A stretch of DNA of 64,000 bases from Desarmillaria ectypa (taxonomy: Eukaryota > Basidiomycota > Agaricomycetes > Agaricales > Physalacriaceae). The notes beneath the pieces were generated by a model that had not been told where the DNA came from, ran no database searches, and worked only from the letters and a program-made list of their open reading frames with translations. Position 1 is the first letter of the stretch, and each line of letters starts with the position of its first letter. This document shows positions 1 through 12,537 of the stretch, in pieces. Position numbers and translations under genes: made by a program. The stretch covers positions 1,364,001 to 1,428,000 of the forward strand of contig JAUDYN010000001.1 in the NCBI GenBank assembly GCA_030407005.1, in the 5' to 3' direction.

Positions 1-10
1 GTATTGACAG

Positions 11-1944
11 CGGATCGGTGATTCGTCCAAGATCCAAACGAATATGGGCTTGATATATGCGACCCTTGGGGAGCACGAAGCGGCCGTTGAACGGTTCAAT
101 GAGGCTACCTCGATGGATGGTTATCTTGCTGTGGCGTATGTCTAATCTGATAACCCTTCACTTTTGTTTTTCTTATCTTGACATGGTCCCGGCCCAGGTA
201 CTTTCAATGCGGCGTGTCCAACTTCCTTCTCACTCGGTATGATCTCGCATCCAAGGACTTTGAGGAGGCTCTCTTGTATCTGAGGGGCAATCAGGCGATG
301 TGTGTCGCGTTTTGGATGTCTGCTTCTTGTGCCACTCCCTGACTATCTCTGCAGCAACTATGAACAGCTGGGGCTCAATTTCCGTCTCTACTCCGCCGAA
401 GTCCTCTTCAACAAGGGCCTGTCGCAGATTTACTTGGGCCGTTTGGATCTAGGATTGGCGGATATGCGAGAGGCGAGTCGTGACAAGGCGACTGACGAAC
501 ATAACGTCATTGACGATGCAATTCGGGACCGTGGCGACGGATACACCGTCTTCAGTATCGTGAGTCCTCTTGTGTCCGTCCATCATAGAATGAACCTCAT
601 CCTTGTCAGCCGGTTGGGGTCCTGTATCGTCCATCCGAGAAGAAACTGAAGAACGCGATCACCAAGGACTACATGGGCAAAGCAGTATGCCATCCAGCTA
701 GCTACACCTTTCATCGGCTCATACGTTCTCCAGAAACTAATCGCAGCCAGTGATCCCGGTGACGCCTATACCACATTCACCGGCGTGACATTACTCAAGC
801 AGGGCATATCGCCATCTGGCGTTTATCTCTCTCGTACAAACACACGGAGTCCTGAGACTGAGCCGTCTCTGAATCGCAGTGTCACAGCTCCACCTACTGT
901 ATCACTCCTGCCCAGTACGCCAATTTTAGTCTTTAAAACATCCGCTAATTATTTGTCTAGAACTTGCCGACGAACCGCGAGCTACCCTGACACGATCAAG
1001 GACTACGCTCAACGTTCAATCAACTGCGCGAGAACCGCCGTTCTCTGGTCCAAGCTCTGCCCCGCCCATAACCAGAAACAACACCGCCATCCTTGCCAGT
1101 CGACCATCACCCAACGCAGGTGTAGGTGCGATTGGTGTTCCTGTACGCGGCCTCAGTGTACGGAAACCAGGCGTATCATCCAGCCCTGCCTCGCCGTCGC
1201 CTCCTCCCCCGGAACCACCAACTAAAGGTACGTGTTCTATAAATAATTAGTTATCGTAACCCTTGTAGCTAACCACAGCTATAGTTACTTCCCCCTCTCC
1301 GTCTCAGGGACCCCGACTCACGGAACTGTACGACGGCTACCTCGATGCCTACACCTCCGAGCCTCCCGCCCCGCTACCATCTATGCCACCCGATCGTGTT
1401 GCCGCCTGGGCCAGCAAGAACGCCAATCCCAATTACCCTCCCGTAATATCCCGGTCTGCCTCGCGAACTGCTCCAGCGAGCAATTACGCGCCCAGTTCAT
1501 TCGGTGGGGGAACCATGCGCAGGAAACTGACTAGACGTGGTACAGCCCGGCAGATGATCAGCCGAGCACCGAGTTCGTACGAGGAAGAGGAGGAAGGATA
1601 CGGGAGCGGGGAGTATGAGGATGGACCGTTCGAGCTGGTCAAGATCAGGGTCAAGGTGAAGTATGAGTCAGCTTCTCTGTTCTGCTGCTAATAGTTTGAC
1701 CTAGCTTCACTACGGTGACCAAGTCCGCGGTATGGCTTTATCGCCCGAGACGTCCTTTGACGAGTTCATGGACAAGATCACTCTCAAGTTTGGGAAAGCC
1801 TTGAATATGAAGTTCAAAGACGAGGACGGAGGCAAGGTGACAATGCAAGACGATAGCGATTATGAGCTCGCTATCGAGACTGCGAGGGAGAGTTCGAAAG
1901 GGAAACCAGAGGGAAAGTTGGAGATTTGGTGCACCGATCCTTGA
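11..1944 (+). CDS. noxR: NADPH oxidase activator NoxR (p67phox-like), 5' end outside window
   Basis: Regulatory subunit that binds NADPH oxidase (NoxA/NoxB) with Rac GTPase and switches on localised superoxide production in hyphae and fruiting bodies. The first visible exon starts after a CAG acceptor at 8-10 and reads into a TPR region (NMGLIYATLGEHEAAVERF). Exons follow at about 11-135, 198-299, 355-559, 610-684 and 734 onward, with further introns near 910-960, 1228-1300 and 1656-1704. TPR-type residues continue through YSAEVLFNKGLSQIYLGRLD and IDDAIRDRGDGYTVFSI, followed by the linker VLYRPSEKK. A long Ser/Pro-rich, probably disordered middle leads to a C-terminal PB1 domain (about 1640-1944) that starts VKIRVK and ends LEIWCTDP. 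All inspected splice sites keep the frame and no damage was seen. The N-terminal TPR start lies upstream of the window. Family assignment rests on remembered NoxR sequence and is strong. Confidence 0.93.
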
Positions 1945-2599
1945 TGGGTATAATATAAGAGAAGTATCAACGTTCATACTTGGATCAGGGTGTACAGCTA
2001 GGTATTTTACATTCTCGCATATTTATAGTTTCACATACCTACTAGTCAACTTGCTTATTATCGGTGCCCCTTTTAGGCGTCGTAGTGTATAGTTTGGTTC
2101 ATACACAGAGTTTGTAACAAGAGTGTATATCAGCTGCTTTTCTCAACTTTAGTACTCTGCTTGACAGTGATGAAATATATTGAGTGATAACTTGACAAAG
2201 GAACGACGTTTTACACCCGATGCTCCAGCCAAGGTAAAACGAAGCCACCACCGTCTGACAGAGAATATAAGCAAGAGTAAACAGTAACACCAGGGCCCTC
2301 GACGACAAAAAAGAGGGTGCTTTCTTAACCGTGGGATGTCGGACGACAGGTTGTCACCGTACTACTCCCTCTCCCCCTCGAGCGTACAAACCCCCACACT
2401 TGCTGTCGTCTGGATCCGTGAGTGATTGGGGCGCTCGAAACATGTACGGGATGGTAATCTGTGCCCGCAGACCGAGGCTCCTACCCCACAGGGTGAGGCT
2501 TGCGGGGACGGAGTTTTGGGCCCTTCTAGAGTCAACGTGGATGGTGATATATGGAACTAAACGTGAGTTAAGTAGAAGGGAAGCTGAGAAAGGCTCCCA

Positions 2600-3600
2600 A
2601 GACTAAAGTCATGGATGTTACACATGAGGCCGCCGCGCGCACAGGTATCAAGACAGAAGATGTCTTGTAAATGGGCAATCTGTCCTTTGAAGGGAATATC
2701 ATGGTGACTTGTGATGTCCGCAGGAACTTCAGCATGGTTTGCGGGATGGCCGTGAAATCGGGTGTGGTACGAAAACCTTAGCGGGTGCGGAGTCCACGAA
2801 GACGATGCGCTAAGCCGCTGATGCTTACGGTGGAGCTCAACGTAAGATTCCGGGAGTATGCCAGAGTGTGGAGTGGAACGTTTGAAAAGAATAGATCGAG
2901 TGGTAATCTGTCGAGGCTCGAGGCTGGGCGGTGGCGATGAGGTTGTCTGTTTCCGACGTGACGATGGCCCCGTTTCGGTGGGTTGCACGATGCACTTGCT
3001 CGTGGGATGGAGTCTTGACTGGTCATGACTTTTGGCCCAGACAGGGAATGTTTTTTTTTTTTTTTGCAAGTGCATGAGGCCAAGACCAAAGAATAGCATA
3101 TGCTACCATGAGGCCGCCGCGCGCCAGTTGTAAATATATGTTTCCCATTTTTGAGGTACGACAGGGTGACGCTCTCCGTGGCTTGAGAAAGTTTCAAGGG
3201 CGATCTGTCCTTTGACAATGATCACATCAGCGATGGACTTGCGATACCCGTTTGTTTTTAGTGAGGGGAGACAAAGCTATTCATCTAGTGATGATCAGTG
3301 ACGATGTCTTGCAAAATGGAGCATAAATATAAACCTGGTAGAGTCCCAGGGGCAATGAGCAGGACTGCTGATATGCCTGCGGCCGGAAATTACAACGTAA
3401 AGAGTCAAAGAGTCAGAATCCCCAAGGTCTGTAATGTTTGATCAACACGAGGTTGCCGCATGCAAAGCAGTCGCGAATATGTTTTTCCCAATTTCGAAGG
3501 CCTCGGATGGGCGGCAGGAACGAGGGCGGTGACGGAGAAATGACGGACCAATAGCATTAGTAGGCACCTCTCAGAGTGTCACGTACTGGGAAGCGGCATG
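2600..3600. repeat. Degenerate direct repeats in a gene-poor interval (1945-4626)
   Basis: No gene could be supported between NoxR and the F-box-like gene. The interval holds at least three diverged direct copies of one unit. The block gaggccgccgcgcgc occurs near 2626 and again near 3111, and a decayed form (gaggttgccgcatgc) near 3451. The accompanying block atctgtcctttga occurs near 2679 and 3201. Copies two and three also share a following stretch of the type aatatatgtttcccattttt. Only short, mutually overlapping open frames are present. An old tandem duplication or the remains of a transposon would both fit; no terminal repeats or target duplications were recognised. Confidence 0.5.
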
Positions 3601-4626
3601 AGGCAAGAGTGTGAGTAAAAGTCTAGCGATGAGCATTAAATGGGTACATACCGCCTGAGAGACCCAAACGAGAAAGGGTAACTGCGGTGAATAGTTATAC
3701 CATTTGAAATCATGGCATTGGTGGAACCCTATGAACGCATCAACGCAGAGATTCAGATTGGGTTTTGTGGTCATGACATGAGGTGGAATTTGAACGCTAA
3801 CCGTGCCCAATGTGGGGAGCCCTGCATGTAAACAAACGAGACGACGGGATTAGGGTCACATAGGGCTGCATAGGGTAGGATTTTCCTTCAAGGCGGCATG
3901 GAAGAGATCCTCGGAAACAAGGCAACCGCCGCAAACTGCCTACGTTTCAAGCAACGGCCTTCCGGTGCCGTGTACGCACTAGTTCCATCGCTAATGTTCG
4001 CCGCTCGCTCAATGATGTACAGTTGAAGTAAACATTCACCTCACCTCACCGCGGGAATCAACCGTCGAAACGCAGCAGCACCACTGTACTTACGGAGCCA
4101 GCACTGGGATCCCACTCTACAAACGTAATAGCATTCTCATTCTGGAGGAGCCTTGCGACGCCACAGGGAAACCTCAACAGGAATGAAGAAGTCCCATGTA
4201 TTTTATATAAAAGAGTTCAGGCTTAGGGTAGATACCCGCGACCCTTGTGAAAAGCGGTGACAAAGTACCCGGGGGACAACTTGCCTATTGGAGACACCAA
4301 CCTCGTGAAACTGCGCCATCACGTTGTGTTCCTCCCCCGTCGCGTCATACATCAATCTCTTTCGGTAGAACAATACAAGGCAAAATGGACGTTGGCGTCA
4401 ATGGCAGGTAATGCATATGGAATTATTTAGGTGTGACGACTACAGTTGATGGGTGCGCTTGGAATAATTTTAACTATAAAGAGCAGACGTAGTGTGCATG
4501 AGTTATACGAATCTGAGTATGCTGACTTTTGCGGCAAGGATGTACTTGCAATAGAATTAATAATCTAAACATGAGGTATGCAAAAGAAGAATGAAAGCGA
4601 AAAAAAAAATATGGACATGACTATAA

Positions 4627-5711
4627 TCAGAAAGCAAAATGCTGGATGGTCTCAGGCTTCGGCGAACCCCGCCGCCAACGGTCATATGCTTGACAAAACG
4701 CAGGGATGGGCCAGTATACGGGCTGGGCAATGTCCACATACTGCAGAGTTGGCGCAGCATCAAAGAGCTTGCACACTACGTTCGCGGCATCTCTCGGAGA
4801 AATGGGACCATCGGAAGAAGAGCCCCACTGCGTCGACACCTTGAGTTCCTCGAGATGCTGAAGTTTGTCAATACATTCAAGATCTCCAGGCTAAGATAAG
4901 AAAGAGTATTGATCAGTTATCATAAATGGAGACCACAGCATCGATGACGAACCTTAACGCCGAACAATTCCAGTACCTTCACCTTGGAGAGGTGTTCCGC
5001 TAGGAGGGCCAAAGATGGACGCTCGTGATGTCCACCTAACCGGAACGTCTCCAGATTGCCTAGGGGTTCCACTAAATCCGAAACATCGGGAGACCGGACA
5101 TCCTTCACATCAGATATCCAGTGCAAACTTGTAACAGTCCTCCCGGGAAGGAGGGCCTTGATTGCATCATAGTTTCCACTGAGCGTTGACAGTACCGGGA
5201 GTGAAGACGGGGGCGGGACCTGATAGTCGGGACGCCATTGGAGATTTTGAATGGTCCGGAGGCGATGCTGAGTAGGGAGGAAATGCGAGAGCTCTGATCC
5301 TTTGCTCTCGGGGGTACACTGCCAGTCGAGGTATTCTAACTGGCATGCACAGTCGCTAGGGATATATGCCTCCAAAGATCCTCCGACGGACCTAAAGACG
5401 AGCATTTTGAGGTTCGTGAGAGCACGGAGAGCAATCGGCAGAAGCTTCCAACACGTGTGGTCCTCCGCAATGTGGGAACGCATAAGGAAGTGAAAGCACC
5501 GCACGAGACGGGCAACGCGGGGGCACGAGATGAAACGTTGGAGGAGCAAGGTGTAGGAGTCGATGTCGAAGATGTTACTAACATCACGGTAGAGCATACG
5601 CTCGGCTTCATCATGGAGGACATGGTTGGTGAGGAGGAGAGAGAGGAGGGTCTTGCGGTCGGTAACGCATTCGACGATGCAGCGATACAGCTCGAAGGGA
5701 ACTCGGGACAT
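4627..5711 (-). CDS. F-box-like protein
   Basis: Two exons, 4953-5711 and 4627-4890, join in phase across a 62-base intron (donor GTTCGT, acceptor TTAG) to give about 340 residues. The N-terminus (VPFELYRCIVECVTDRKTLLSLLL, then TNHVLHDEAERMLYRDV) has the Pro-Leu-rich helical pattern of degenerate Agaricomycete F-box domains. The rest alternates hydrophobic positions with spacing reminiscent of leucine-rich-repeat scaffolds (LTNLKMLVF, LGNLETFRL, LSKVKVLELFGVK, LQHLEELKV). By family such proteins are substrate adaptors of SCF ubiquitin ligases; the substrate cannot be predicted. The ATG at 5711 fits the usual start close to the F-box. No repeat or transposon signal overlaps the gene. The alternative is one of the many lineage-specific expanded F-box-like paralogues without a tested role. 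Confidence 0.75.
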
Positions 5712-7077
5712 GGTTATCCTGCAGGAATACTGAGTTTAGTTGAAAGGAAGTAGGAAGAGAGCTCACGTTATAAAGTAAAAGAGATCGTGGGGAAGGGATA
5801 TAGGAAACGGGATGTCCGCTAATGACGCTCATTCTGCGAATGTTTTTATACACGACGGGGATTACTTGAGGGCGAAAAACAATAAGAAGCCAAACGCCAA
5901 AATAAACGGAGCCAATAGTGACTCACCGCGACCCTGATCTCACGGCATATATTTGGTTGAAAATTCGGCAACATGTCTCGATCACGATTGAAGCCGTGTT
6001 CTGTTCATTGTCAAGGGGCCCTTCTCACATTTCCACGGAACAGATGGAATTGAGATGTGCGTTTTTGGAAACCGCAGCGCCGACCAAGTGCAGTGCCCAG
6101 GACTCACGGATCTGCAGCTTGGGCACCGGAGTCTTCCGCAGATGATTGCAGTAAATACCATCAGCTGCCGGCGATGTGGATCCATGCAATGTGTGACGCT
6201 CGAAACAGACAGTGACATCTACTGACACAAGAACAATTTTCTCCATTCTAAGAAGAGAATATCTAGTTTAATCGCAAGTCGTGGGAAAGAGTTCATTCCG
6301 GGTGAATAATAAGTTCAATCAACATGCACTTACCTGGCAGCAAACATCGATTGTCTGGATGCCTGCAGACGTGGACCATTATAGCTGCGCCGAGTCACTT
6401 GCATTATGCGATCCAGCAACCTGCGGACACTAAGCGCGCCTACGATTTCCAAAGCTGGACGCATATCACCTCATACTTGGTGACCATCAGCGTGGTGCTG
6501 TAACGGGGCAGCCCCGCGACGTAAGTAGTCAACGCCGCACGGCTGGATGGTAAGGAAGAAATATATCGCAAAAAATCAATTGGGATAGACGTTCTGGTAG
6601 CCCTGAGCCACATAGCGAACAAGCGAAGACTGTCTGGTAGCCTCGACTTTAATCGGCTTTTCCGCTAAGGAATGTTGTCATTATAGGTATCAGCCCCGTT
6701 GGCGAGTGCCACCTGTTCTAGAAAAGCAGTCCTGAATATCTGTCTTCATCTTAGGGGGAAGCTCCTCGCCTCGCCTTGCCTTTTTAATAGATGCTGGGGA
6801 TAAGTTACTGTGAACATACACAAGACGTACGTCTCACAGGACGCGAATTCGAATGCATCGGAACTTGGAAGACGTGCATAATAGTCGGATCCACGCGCTG
6901 ATGGCGGGATCTGGGAGCATTGGGGGGAACATGGATGGAATATAATTTACCGGAAAGTCTCCGGCGGCCGACGTTTCTTGCTTACCTCAGCATCCAAAAA
7001 ATTTCGAGCGTCGATCCTTTCCTCCTCCATCACTGTTTCAATTTTGGTCAATATATTTTCTCCTTCAGCACACGGCC
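5712..7077. other. Intergenic, no supported gene
   Basis: Short open frames occur on both strands, for example a 73-codon minus-strand frame at 6025-6246. None carries a recognisable domain, and no splice-consistent extension was found. Pyrimidine-rich sequence just before 7078 probably belongs to the promoter or 5' leader of the G-patch gene. Confidence 0.5.
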
Positions 7078-8670
7078 ATGGGTCTCTCAGGGCGCAAAGT
7101 TAAACAACGAATTTCTGCTGACCCACGAAATCTTTCTTGGGCGGACGGTATGTTGTCCAGCCACGTTGCTTGCGCCTCAATCTTACTCGTTTCCTTTCCC
7201 TTTTCCCCCTTGAGATGCCTCAAAATTCGGCGCGACTTATCTCTCAAAATTTGGCTGGTCATCCTCACAGGGCCTTGGTGTGTCAGGTGAAGGTATGACA
7301 TCTCATATCAAGGTGTCGCAGAAACTCGACATGATGGGGATTGGCGCCGCCCACCAGAAGGACCCCAATGGTATTGCGTGGAAGCAGAATAAGGACTTTG
7401 AAAATGTCCTGATGAGACTCAATGCTGCACAAGGAGGTGTTGAGGTTGTTGAGGAACAGTTGGCGCTGGGTGGCCAATTTATTTCGGAGACGAAGGTTGT
7501 AGACGACGGCGGTGCCGACGAGAAGGAGAGGAAGAAGGAAAAGAAAGAGAGGAAGAGGAAGCGACAGGAGAAGGGCGACGATGAGGGCAAGAAGAAGACG
7601 AAGAAGACGGGAATGCATGAGGCAGAGTCCACTGATGCAGTAGAAGAGTCCGTAATCCCTGCTGCGAAGCCTCAGACTCCACGGGCCCTTCCTCGCCATC
7701 GAGCGTACGTCTTCTTTGAATTATGTTTTATTGACATAATATTCACATTTAACCTAGTCACCGCGCCCGTGCTATCGCAGCCAAAAACTGCGCCGCCACC
7801 TCCGATACAGCCATGTCTGAGATTCTGGGGATATCTCAGTCTGCTACGCCCCAACCTTCAACGCCAGTGGAAAGTGAGGAGCTACCAACTCTAGAAACAT
7901 TGACGGTTTCGACCAAAAGCGTGGCGGATTACTTCAAGGAGCGGCTACTCTCGAAATCTGGCAAATCCACGCCTGCCGAACGGACCGACGAAAGGGACCA
8001 AACGTCTCTTGGAGGTATCGGATCAGGATCATCCAGAGCTCGGCTACTCACCTCAGCGTCTGGTATATCCACCCCTGCAGAACTCGAATCGTCAAGCCGT
8101 ATCGATGATGGAGACCTCCCTCGTGGGGGTATCGGATCATTCAATGTTCGACCTACCTCCGACGGCGATGATGCCTCCCCACACATTGGCATTGGCATGT
8201 CGAAATTCTCCTCATTAGTATCTTCTTCATTCCTCGCCGCCACATCAACATCAATGCTCTCATCAACGCCTCTTGATGGTGATGGAGGGATCCAGTTAGA
8301 GTGCCAGTCCATGCGCACCGTCAAGGAAAGGAAGCGGAAGGACAAGCAGGATAAGGAAGATGGGGATAAGAAGGAAGTTCGCAAAATGGAGATGCAGTCG
8401 GAAAGTGATGATGACAAGAAGACGGAGAAGAAAAGACGGAAGGAGGCGAAGAAGAGAATGCAAGAGGAGCAAGAGGGAGATGTCGGTCCGATTCCCGACG
8501 CTGCCGGGTCCGCTGACAAGAAATCGGAGAAGAGAAGGCGGAAAGAGGCGAAGGATGACCAGGAAGATAGCGGCCCGGCTCCCAAAAACGGACCTGAGGT
8601 ACAGCTGAGCAAGGAAAAGCGCAAGCGAGAGAAGGAGAAACGACGCAAGCTAGAATCACAGACATCTTAA
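7078..8670 (+). CDS. PINX1-type G-patch protein (Gno1/Pxr1 homologue)
   Basis: Nucleolar G-patch protein of the PINX1/Pxr1(Gno1) family. In yeast it activates the helicase Prp43 in rRNA and snoRNA processing; in animals it also restrains telomerase. Exons 7078-7147, 7215-7704 and 7758-8670 join in frame to 490 residues. The N-terminus MGLSGRKVKQRISADPRNLS is followed by the G-patch (FGWSSSQGLG, residues about 30-75) and the conserved block SHIKVSQKLDMMGIG. The region around HRARAIAAK and SEILGI resembles the conserved PINX1 second segment, and SVADYFKERLLSK lies further on. Two Lys/Arg/Glu-rich stretches (about 7525-7615 and 8320-8660) are typical nucleolar tails. Both introns are about 53-67 bases with GTATGT and GTACGT donors. 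The protein is longer than yeast Pxr1 because of a Ser/Thr-rich insert at about 7960-8300. Confidence 0.88.
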
Positions 8671-11080
8671 TATTTTAAATTCAACCATACGGTATACCCT
8701 AAGAATAAACACGTATTTCTACATACATGCACTGCAGTAATTATAGACGAATTACGGTTAAAGCTGTATTTTCACAGACGCCAAGGCGAACTTATCCTTC
8801 GAACCCAAGATGATCACGAAGTCCGAATCCGCCAATTGAATAAACTCAACGAGGAAGGGCCAAGGCATAGAAGGCGTTCTCATGACTTTCTTACCGCGTG
8901 AAATGGTCGAAATTGTTCAATCAAAAAGAGAAAAAGAGTAATAATGACTATTCATTACAAGAGCATTTTGAACACCGACAGTTCATGAAACCGGAATAAG
9001 AAAGGAATGTATCCACTAGAAGTCTGCAGAACGTTCGAAATCAAACACATGAACCCACAGTGTGTTCCCTCACATCCGAACTTGAGTACTGAATTTGTCC
9101 AACAATAGAATAATCAAGAGTATCCACTATGAATGCCTTTTGTATACAAGAATGAAGACTTACGATTCCTTAGCATACCAGGAAGTGTGACCCTTCGATC
9201 TGGTTCGCAACATCGTTTATCCTAGGAGAGCGTAAGGAAAAGCTACACATCACAATCAACTCCAGAGTCGGACAACCGAGGGTGACTGCGGACACAAGAC
9301 CTCGCTCTCCGCAATACCCAACCAGAAGGACGACGAATAATGATCTAAATTTGTCTTTGGCCCAATCCACGAGCGCTGAGCACTCCCGCCAATCAAAAAA
9401 AAGCACAAAAATATGGATTATATCCGCCAGGAAGCGTATGCACATACTGTCTCTTGTGACTTACCAATCCGAGTACCTTAAATGAAAGGAGAGAGTAATT
9501 ATCATTGCTCACTGTGGCTAGACTCTACAGCACGTCGGTCCGGTTCCCGGAGAGAAGGAAATACATAAGCGAGAGCAAGCTTCAATGACGGTGCCGCAGG
9601 TTGAAGTTCAAGGAAGGTTCTACCGAAGCGCTTCACGCACCTGTGAGCCGAGGGAAATATGAATATTAGTGGAAGGTGCAATATCAATGTGGTTGACTGA
9701 ACTTTGTCTCTTCCCAAAGTCGTTACGAAACACTTCGAAATCAAGTCCACCGCGAAATGAACACCGGCACATAATATCTGAATATCCGCTCATCAAACCG
9801 GGAAAAGAATAGCTAGACACTAGTGAATTCTTGTGACCGTTGACATGAAGGTTGACGGAAATCGCCAATCACAACTTGAAGAATAAAAAAAGAATCCATT
9901 TTGTCTACCCTACTTCCTCGCCATGACATGGACACAAAATCCGCGATCAGAAAGTTCTTCATTGCGAAGCCGATACTTACTTACCGATTCCTTTGGTCTG
10001 GAGACTCTCTGGTATCCTCAAGATGCCGGTGCAACACCCGAGACCTAATCCTAGTGCTTCGCCACACTAGCAAGGATAGATGCGCATGCAAATATAAACC
10101 TATGGTTAAACCTTTGTGTCTTTACCACAGTCGAGTGTTCAGCTTGAGACGTAAGTCCCACCGCTCCAACACCACATCAGAAGGACCACTCAATTACTTA
10201 TATCCAACACGAGGGGAAGGTGCTCTAGCACGATGAAACGCTGACGTTTAAACACCGAGTCCGCCCATCACACCGGGACAAAGATAACCAATCCGACTCG
10301 TATCTATGTGTGATTACTTACCATGACATGAACCACCAAACCTGCCAATCAGAAATTCGCGTATCCAAACACCTTGTGATTCTTATCAACAGTGCGACAT
10401 CGCCATTCGGAAGGGAATAATTAATGGGAAATCGATTATGTCCACTGCCCCAAACGCACGACTCCCAATCCCCATTACTTACCTTGTCCTCGTTCTCTAA
10501 ACACCGATCAGAAAGAACCAAGGTGAGGACCACAACATTTCCTTTTATTTTTTGAACCACGGGCTATTTCTAACCACCCAGAATTTACCGGTCGTGTGGT
10601 TCAACATGATATAGAATGCTTTGATTACAGGCCCCCCGATGATATGTTTTGAAAGCGAAGGCGAGGTCCAGATTCTCACTCTTATCCTAACCTCCGTCTC
10701 TCCGATTAGGTGTACTGTTCATAACCCTTGCATTACCTTTTCGACACCTACTGGGGTTTTCTCTAATCTTGGGGAGATTAACGGAAAAGGAGATTATTAA
10801 TATATTGCTGTGGAACGTTGATGAGGCATGTATAAAGGCCTCATGGAGTGAGAGACATGCGCCGGAGAAGAAGCAAGTCATGAGCTTCCGACGTCGTGAA
10901 TGGAAGAACGCGCCAGGGCTAGAGCGACTGTATTAAAAAACCAGCGAGTGTGCGTCCAGAGCCGTCATGTACATAAGAAGTGCCATATCTATTCTCGAAT
11001 TCGAGCGGGGCTCCCAAAACAATTAAAACGCCGGGCCATAGCACCCCAGTTCACAAGCAGCGGAAAGGAGAAAGTGGAAT
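8671..11080. other. Gene-poor interval with decayed repeats
   Basis: No coding region could be supported. Short motifs recur in degenerate form. For example catgacatg followed by a short spacer and gatcagaaag/aatcagaaat occurs near 9922-9953 and 10321-10352, and cttac (a GTAAG donor on the minus strand) recurs near 9167, 9462, 9978, 10317 and 10489. This could be the ghost of a many-exon minus-strand gene or of a transposon, but no protein family was recognised in any frame. Confidence 0.35.
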
Positions 11081-12530
11081 GAGATTTGATCGTAAGTTTT
11101 AGCTGCAAATCATACCAGCTGCAACAGATGGAACCAGCGTCTCGGCGCTTGTCATTAAATTCGGAGGTATCATCTTGGTTTCCAATTGAAGTACAATAAA
11201 TGATAATCTTTCGAGACTGTCAGCTACACTGATGAGACTCTGCGGTGCGGCGGTGGGTGGTAGCAGGTGGTGTAGGAACGAAAAGGTCGGTCTGATGAAA
11301 AAGTAAAGTTGCCGTCACGAACTGTGACCCCCGACTGTCTGTGACTATACCGGCCCGGTCTACGATCAATGGCTGTGCCTCGGGGAGTTGAAGATAATGA
11401 CCGAGCAATATTAAACTACTTAAACGTACCGTCTTCAAGATTTCTTTGCTATAAGCATCACTTGACCCACGTTATCAGGTAGATGAAAGCGAGAAAATAT
11501 AGAATAATTGGGAAAAATACAAATGAAAGGAACGATAATCTATCCATTTTTCCTTGCAACAAGCAAATAGGCACGCAGGTATCTCGAATCTCGAGGGAGA
11601 AACGATGCCATAAAGAGAGGAATCTGAGAGCGCCCCTTACACGTAGTGGAATGAAGGATCTTATCGAGGATCAGCACCCGAAATTGATGTACAATGACTT
11701 ACCTCGGGCATGACGCACTGTGAACCCGAGGGAGGCGGTCCTTAAAGAATGAGAAGGCGCACAAAATACATTCACTACCTAACACGCGTCGGGGTCGTCA
11801 ACGGCCTCCCTTAAACACCAAAACAGGAGAAATTCTCAGTCACAATTCCAACTGACATCCTCGACACCCACGTTGGAGGAAAAGGAAAAGGATATAAACT
11901 GAGGAAGGGCCACTACGGATAATAGCATCCGGATCTCGGGCACTGGGCCAATCCAACACAAGGATGGAAGACTGGAATGACTAGATGAGGGTGCCCATCC
12001 ACCATCAAACTCGGGAGTATACGATCTTTGGGGACCGTCAGGGACCTGCAATCTATTCATAAGAGTGGTGGCGGTGTAAGGCGGAGGGACACGACGGTGG
12101 AGAAATATCATACCGCCGGCAGTGATCGTTCGGGGATTGGAAGGTTCAACTTTCAATGGCCGAGCAGGCATCATCACCGGTAATCAAATCCATTTTGTGA
12201 AAGAGAGAAAAAGATTGGGTCCTAACCAAGCGGGTGAACACGCAGTGGATTACCGTTCGTCGTACAAACGCTCTACAAAGACGAAGCACCAAGTCCACTT
12301 TTGCATAAAATCCAAGATCACAACATTCGTATTCATAGTAAACAGCATGAGGAAGAGGCAAAGTACATTATTTGGGGGCCTTTTCAGTCATTCTGGCGCA
12401 GAAAGATTGAATACCATAGTGGAATAAAAAAAGATAACAGCAAACAGGTAACCGAGAAGACTCGCTTGACAGAGATATTCGTCGACTCTGAAGAAATATA
12501 TCAGCTGTGATTATGAATGAAATATCCGGA
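11081..12530. repeat. Degenerate dispersed repeat, first unit
   Basis: This stretch matches several blocks further along the window. The block gagatttgatc plus an A/T-rich spacer and aatcataccagct (about 11083-11115) recurs near 14658. The block atctcgaatctcg (about 11581) recurs near 15102, 16131 and 18326. The blocks near 12190-12260 (ccattttgtgaaagagagaaa, then aagcgggt and gtggatt) recur near 15730-15790. Order is kept between units, so these are diverged copies of one longer element. No long open frame and no terminal repeats were recognised. Confidence 0.55.
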
Positions 12531-12537
12531 TTTACCT

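Noticed and set aside
6025..6246. 73-codon minus-strand open frame
   Set aside because: No recognisable motif and no joinable neighbour exon.
7929..8648. 239-codon minus-strand frame inside the G-patch gene
   Set aside because: Low-complexity Ser/Phe-rich mirror of the Lys/Glu-rich coding strand.
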